From Amycolatopsis orientalis DSM 40040 = KCTC 9412 (lineage in GTDB: Bacteria > Actinomycetota > Actinomycetes > Mycobacteriales > Pseudonocardiaceae): DNA of 64,000 bases. The notes beneath the pieces are model-generated. The model ran no database searches. It was given only the letters and a program-made list of their open reading frames with translations, and was not told the origin of the DNA. Shown piece after piece: positions 62,701-64,000 of the stretch. The position numbers and the translations under genes were made by a program. The stretch lies in NCBI RefSeq assembly GCF_000478275.1, contig NZ_ASJB01000043.1, positions 186,001 through 250,000 on the forward strand, read 5' to 3'. Position 1 is the stretch's first letter. Each line of letters begins with the position of its first letter.

Positions 62701-63921
62701 TCAGGGGTGGGCGGCGTGGGTCTTGCGGACCAGGCTCCGCACCTGGCCGCTGCACAGCGCGAGACAGGTGGCGGCCACGACCAGCGCGGCGCACGCGAGC
62801 AACGTGGTGCCGACCCCGAAGTGCTGGGCGGCCGGCCCGGCCGCCATCTGTCCCAGCGGCAGGGCGATGAAGGAACCGAGCATGTCGTAGGAGTAGACGC
62901 GCGCGAGTTTCTCCTCGGGCACGTTCTCCTGCAACGAGACGTCCCATGCGACCACGAACTGCTCGATGGCCAGACCGGAGACGAACATGGCCGCCAGCAG
63001 CAGGGGCAGCCAGGGTGCCTGGCCGAGCAGTATCAACGGCGGAGCCTCGAAAAGGATCACCGCGACGCCGACGAACAACGCGCGCCTCGGCTGCCATCGT
63101 GCGACGAGGATCCCGCCGACGAGCGAGCCGATCGTCTGCGCCGCGAGGGCGAATCCCCAGCCGGTGCGGCCGAAAGTGCTGTCGGCGACGACGGGGCCCA
63201 GTACCGCGATCCCGCCGGCGATGACGGCGTTCACCACCATGAACTGGACGACCACGACCCACACCCAGGTCCGTGACCGGAACTCGCGCCAGCCTTCGGC
63301 GAGTTCCGACAGCGGGCGGCTGCCTGGGATCCGTTCCCGGCGGTTGAGCCGGATCCGCCGGTAGGACAGGGCCGAGGCCAGGAACAGCAGCGCGTTCCCG
63401 CCGAGCGCCCAGCCGGGGCCGACCGCGGTGACCAGGAGGCCGCCGAGCCCGGCGCCGGCGATCCGGCCGGAGTTCGAGAGCAACCTGCCCAGCGCGTTGG
63501 CCGGTGCCAGCAGTTCGATGGGCACCGTCAACGGGGTGAGTGACGCCGAGGCGGGTGCGGAGATCGCGGCCACCGCGCCGTTGACCACGCTCAGCGCGAC
63601 CAGCAGCGGGATCGACGCGAATCCACAAAGGACACTCGCCGCGATGGTCGCCTGGGTCAGCGTGGCGGCGACTTCGGTGCCTTGCAGGATCACCGATCGC
63701 GGCAGCCTGTCCGCCAGGACCCCGCCGAACAGCAGCAACAGCACACTCGCCACCGACCGCGCGCCGACGACGATGCCGATGTCGACGGCCGATCCCGTCA
63801 GGTCGATCACCGCGAACGCCAGTGCGAGCGGAGCGACGGCGTTGCCGAACTCGCCGAAGGTCCGGCCACCGATCAGCCAGCGGAAGTTGTGGTGGCGCAG
63901 CGGCTCGCGCAGTGACGTCAC
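62701..63921 (-). CDS. MFS transporter (EntS-like, 12 helices)
   Basis: 406 residues from a GTG at 63921. The start HHNFRWLIGGRTFGEFGNAVAPLALAFAVIDLTGS matches the MFS_3/EntS group. Motif A is LLFGGVLADRLPRSVILQG. Eleven to twelve hydrophobic segments are present. These transporters usually export siderophores, drugs or antibiotics. Its GTG overlaps the stop codon of an upstream gene (GTGA), so it is co-expressed with that partial gene. It converges on the amidase gene and is therefore not clearly part of the GntR island, although export or uptake of a pathway compound is possible. Confidence 0.88.
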   Translation of the reverse strand: MTSLREPLRHHNFRWLIGGRTFGEFGNAVAPLALAFAVIDLTGSAVDIGIVVGARSVASVLLLLFGGVLADRLPRSVILQGTEVAATLTQATIAASVLCGFASIPLLVALSVVNGAVAAISAPASASLTPLTVPIELLAPANALGRLLSNSGRIAGAGLGGLLVTAVGPGWALGGNALLFLASALSYRRIRLNRRERIPGSRPLSELAEGWREFRSRTWVWVVVVQFMVVNAVIAGGIAVLGPVVADSTFGRTGWGFALAAQTIGSLVGGILVARWQPRRALFVGVAVILFEAPPLILLGQAPWLPLLLAAMFVSGLAIEQFVVAWDVSLQENVPEEKLARVYSYDMLGSFIALPLGQMAAGPAAQHFGVGTTLLACAALVVAATCLALCSGQVRSLVRKTHAAHP

Positions 63922-63999
63922 GATCGCGTCATCTCGAACATCGCGACCGTCGCGCTGACCGGGATCGTGCCGCGGGTCCGGGGTGGTCGCGCGGCCGAA
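63918..63999 (-). CDS. C-terminal fragment of an unidentified gene
   Basis: Only the last 26 codons and stop are in the window. The readable end is RGTIPVSATVAMFEMTRS. Its TGA overlaps the MFS gene's GTG start, a coupling that supports a real coding frame on this strand. No family can be assigned from so short a piece. Confidence 0.45.
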   Translation of the reverse strand, partial: SAARPPRTRGTIPVSATVAMFEMTRS

Positions 64000-64000
64000 T

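Overview
The window is GC-rich with strong third-position GC bias, many GTG starts, overlapping ATGA/GTGA gene junctions and typical actinomycete families (multifunctional Kgd, AfsR-like SARP, PucR, double-TetR, FadE pairs). Gene content and the recurring long intergenic hairpins suggest a Pseudonocardiaceae chromosome, most likely Amycolatopsis. The genus is inferred, not proven. No rRNA, tRNA, CRISPR array, insertion sequence or prophage was seen.

Layout. 1-5.5 kb: end of an SMP-30 type sugar-lactonase gene, the TCA enzyme Kgd and two small orphan proteins. 5.5-11.5 kb: a fused asymmetric ABC exporter and an ABC-2 exporter pair. 12-15.2 kb: alanine dehydrogenase, and a quinone-reductase/PPOX operon behind a MerR/SoxR-like box. 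15.3-19.5 kb: a PucR regulator and the metY-metX methionine operon. 19.5-26.5 kb: a TetR regulator, a secreted SGNH lipase, and a methylcrotonyl-CoA carboxylase/acyl-CoA dehydrogenase (leucine catabolism) operon sharing operators with the TetR gene. 26.6-30 kb: methionine aminopeptidase under a long palindrome, GNAT, SDR and a PHA-synthase-like hydrolase. 30-40.3 kb: MASE1 membrane protein, a FadE pair, LtrA, and an Mce3R-like double TetR divergent from fadA-fadB. 40.4-47.7 kb: ArsR-SRPBCC-SDR operon, a lipoprotein-like protein, an MFS exporter, and a TPP enzyme with a GlcD-like oxidase. 47.8-52.7 kb: an AfsR-type regulator between two secreted proteins.

52.8-62.7 kb is the most interesting part: a compact catabolic island containing a DUF3830 protein, class III aminotransferase, succinate-semialdehyde-type dehydrogenase, tartrate/isopropylmalate-type dehydrogenase, two maleate-isomerase/Asp-Glu-racemase paralogues, a D-2-hydroxyacid dehydrogenase, an amidase and a GntR/FCD regulator. 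Three copies of one operator (GATTGTYGACAATC or close) lie at its promoters. I read it as a GntR-controlled pathway for an amide or amino-dicarboxylate compound; the substrate is unknown. An MFS gene and the tail of a further gene end the window.

Throughout, convergent or 3' intergenic gaps carry long near-perfect palindromes in a few recurring sequence families. At least three genes (DUF4291, metX, ltrA) have their stop codons inside such a palindrome.
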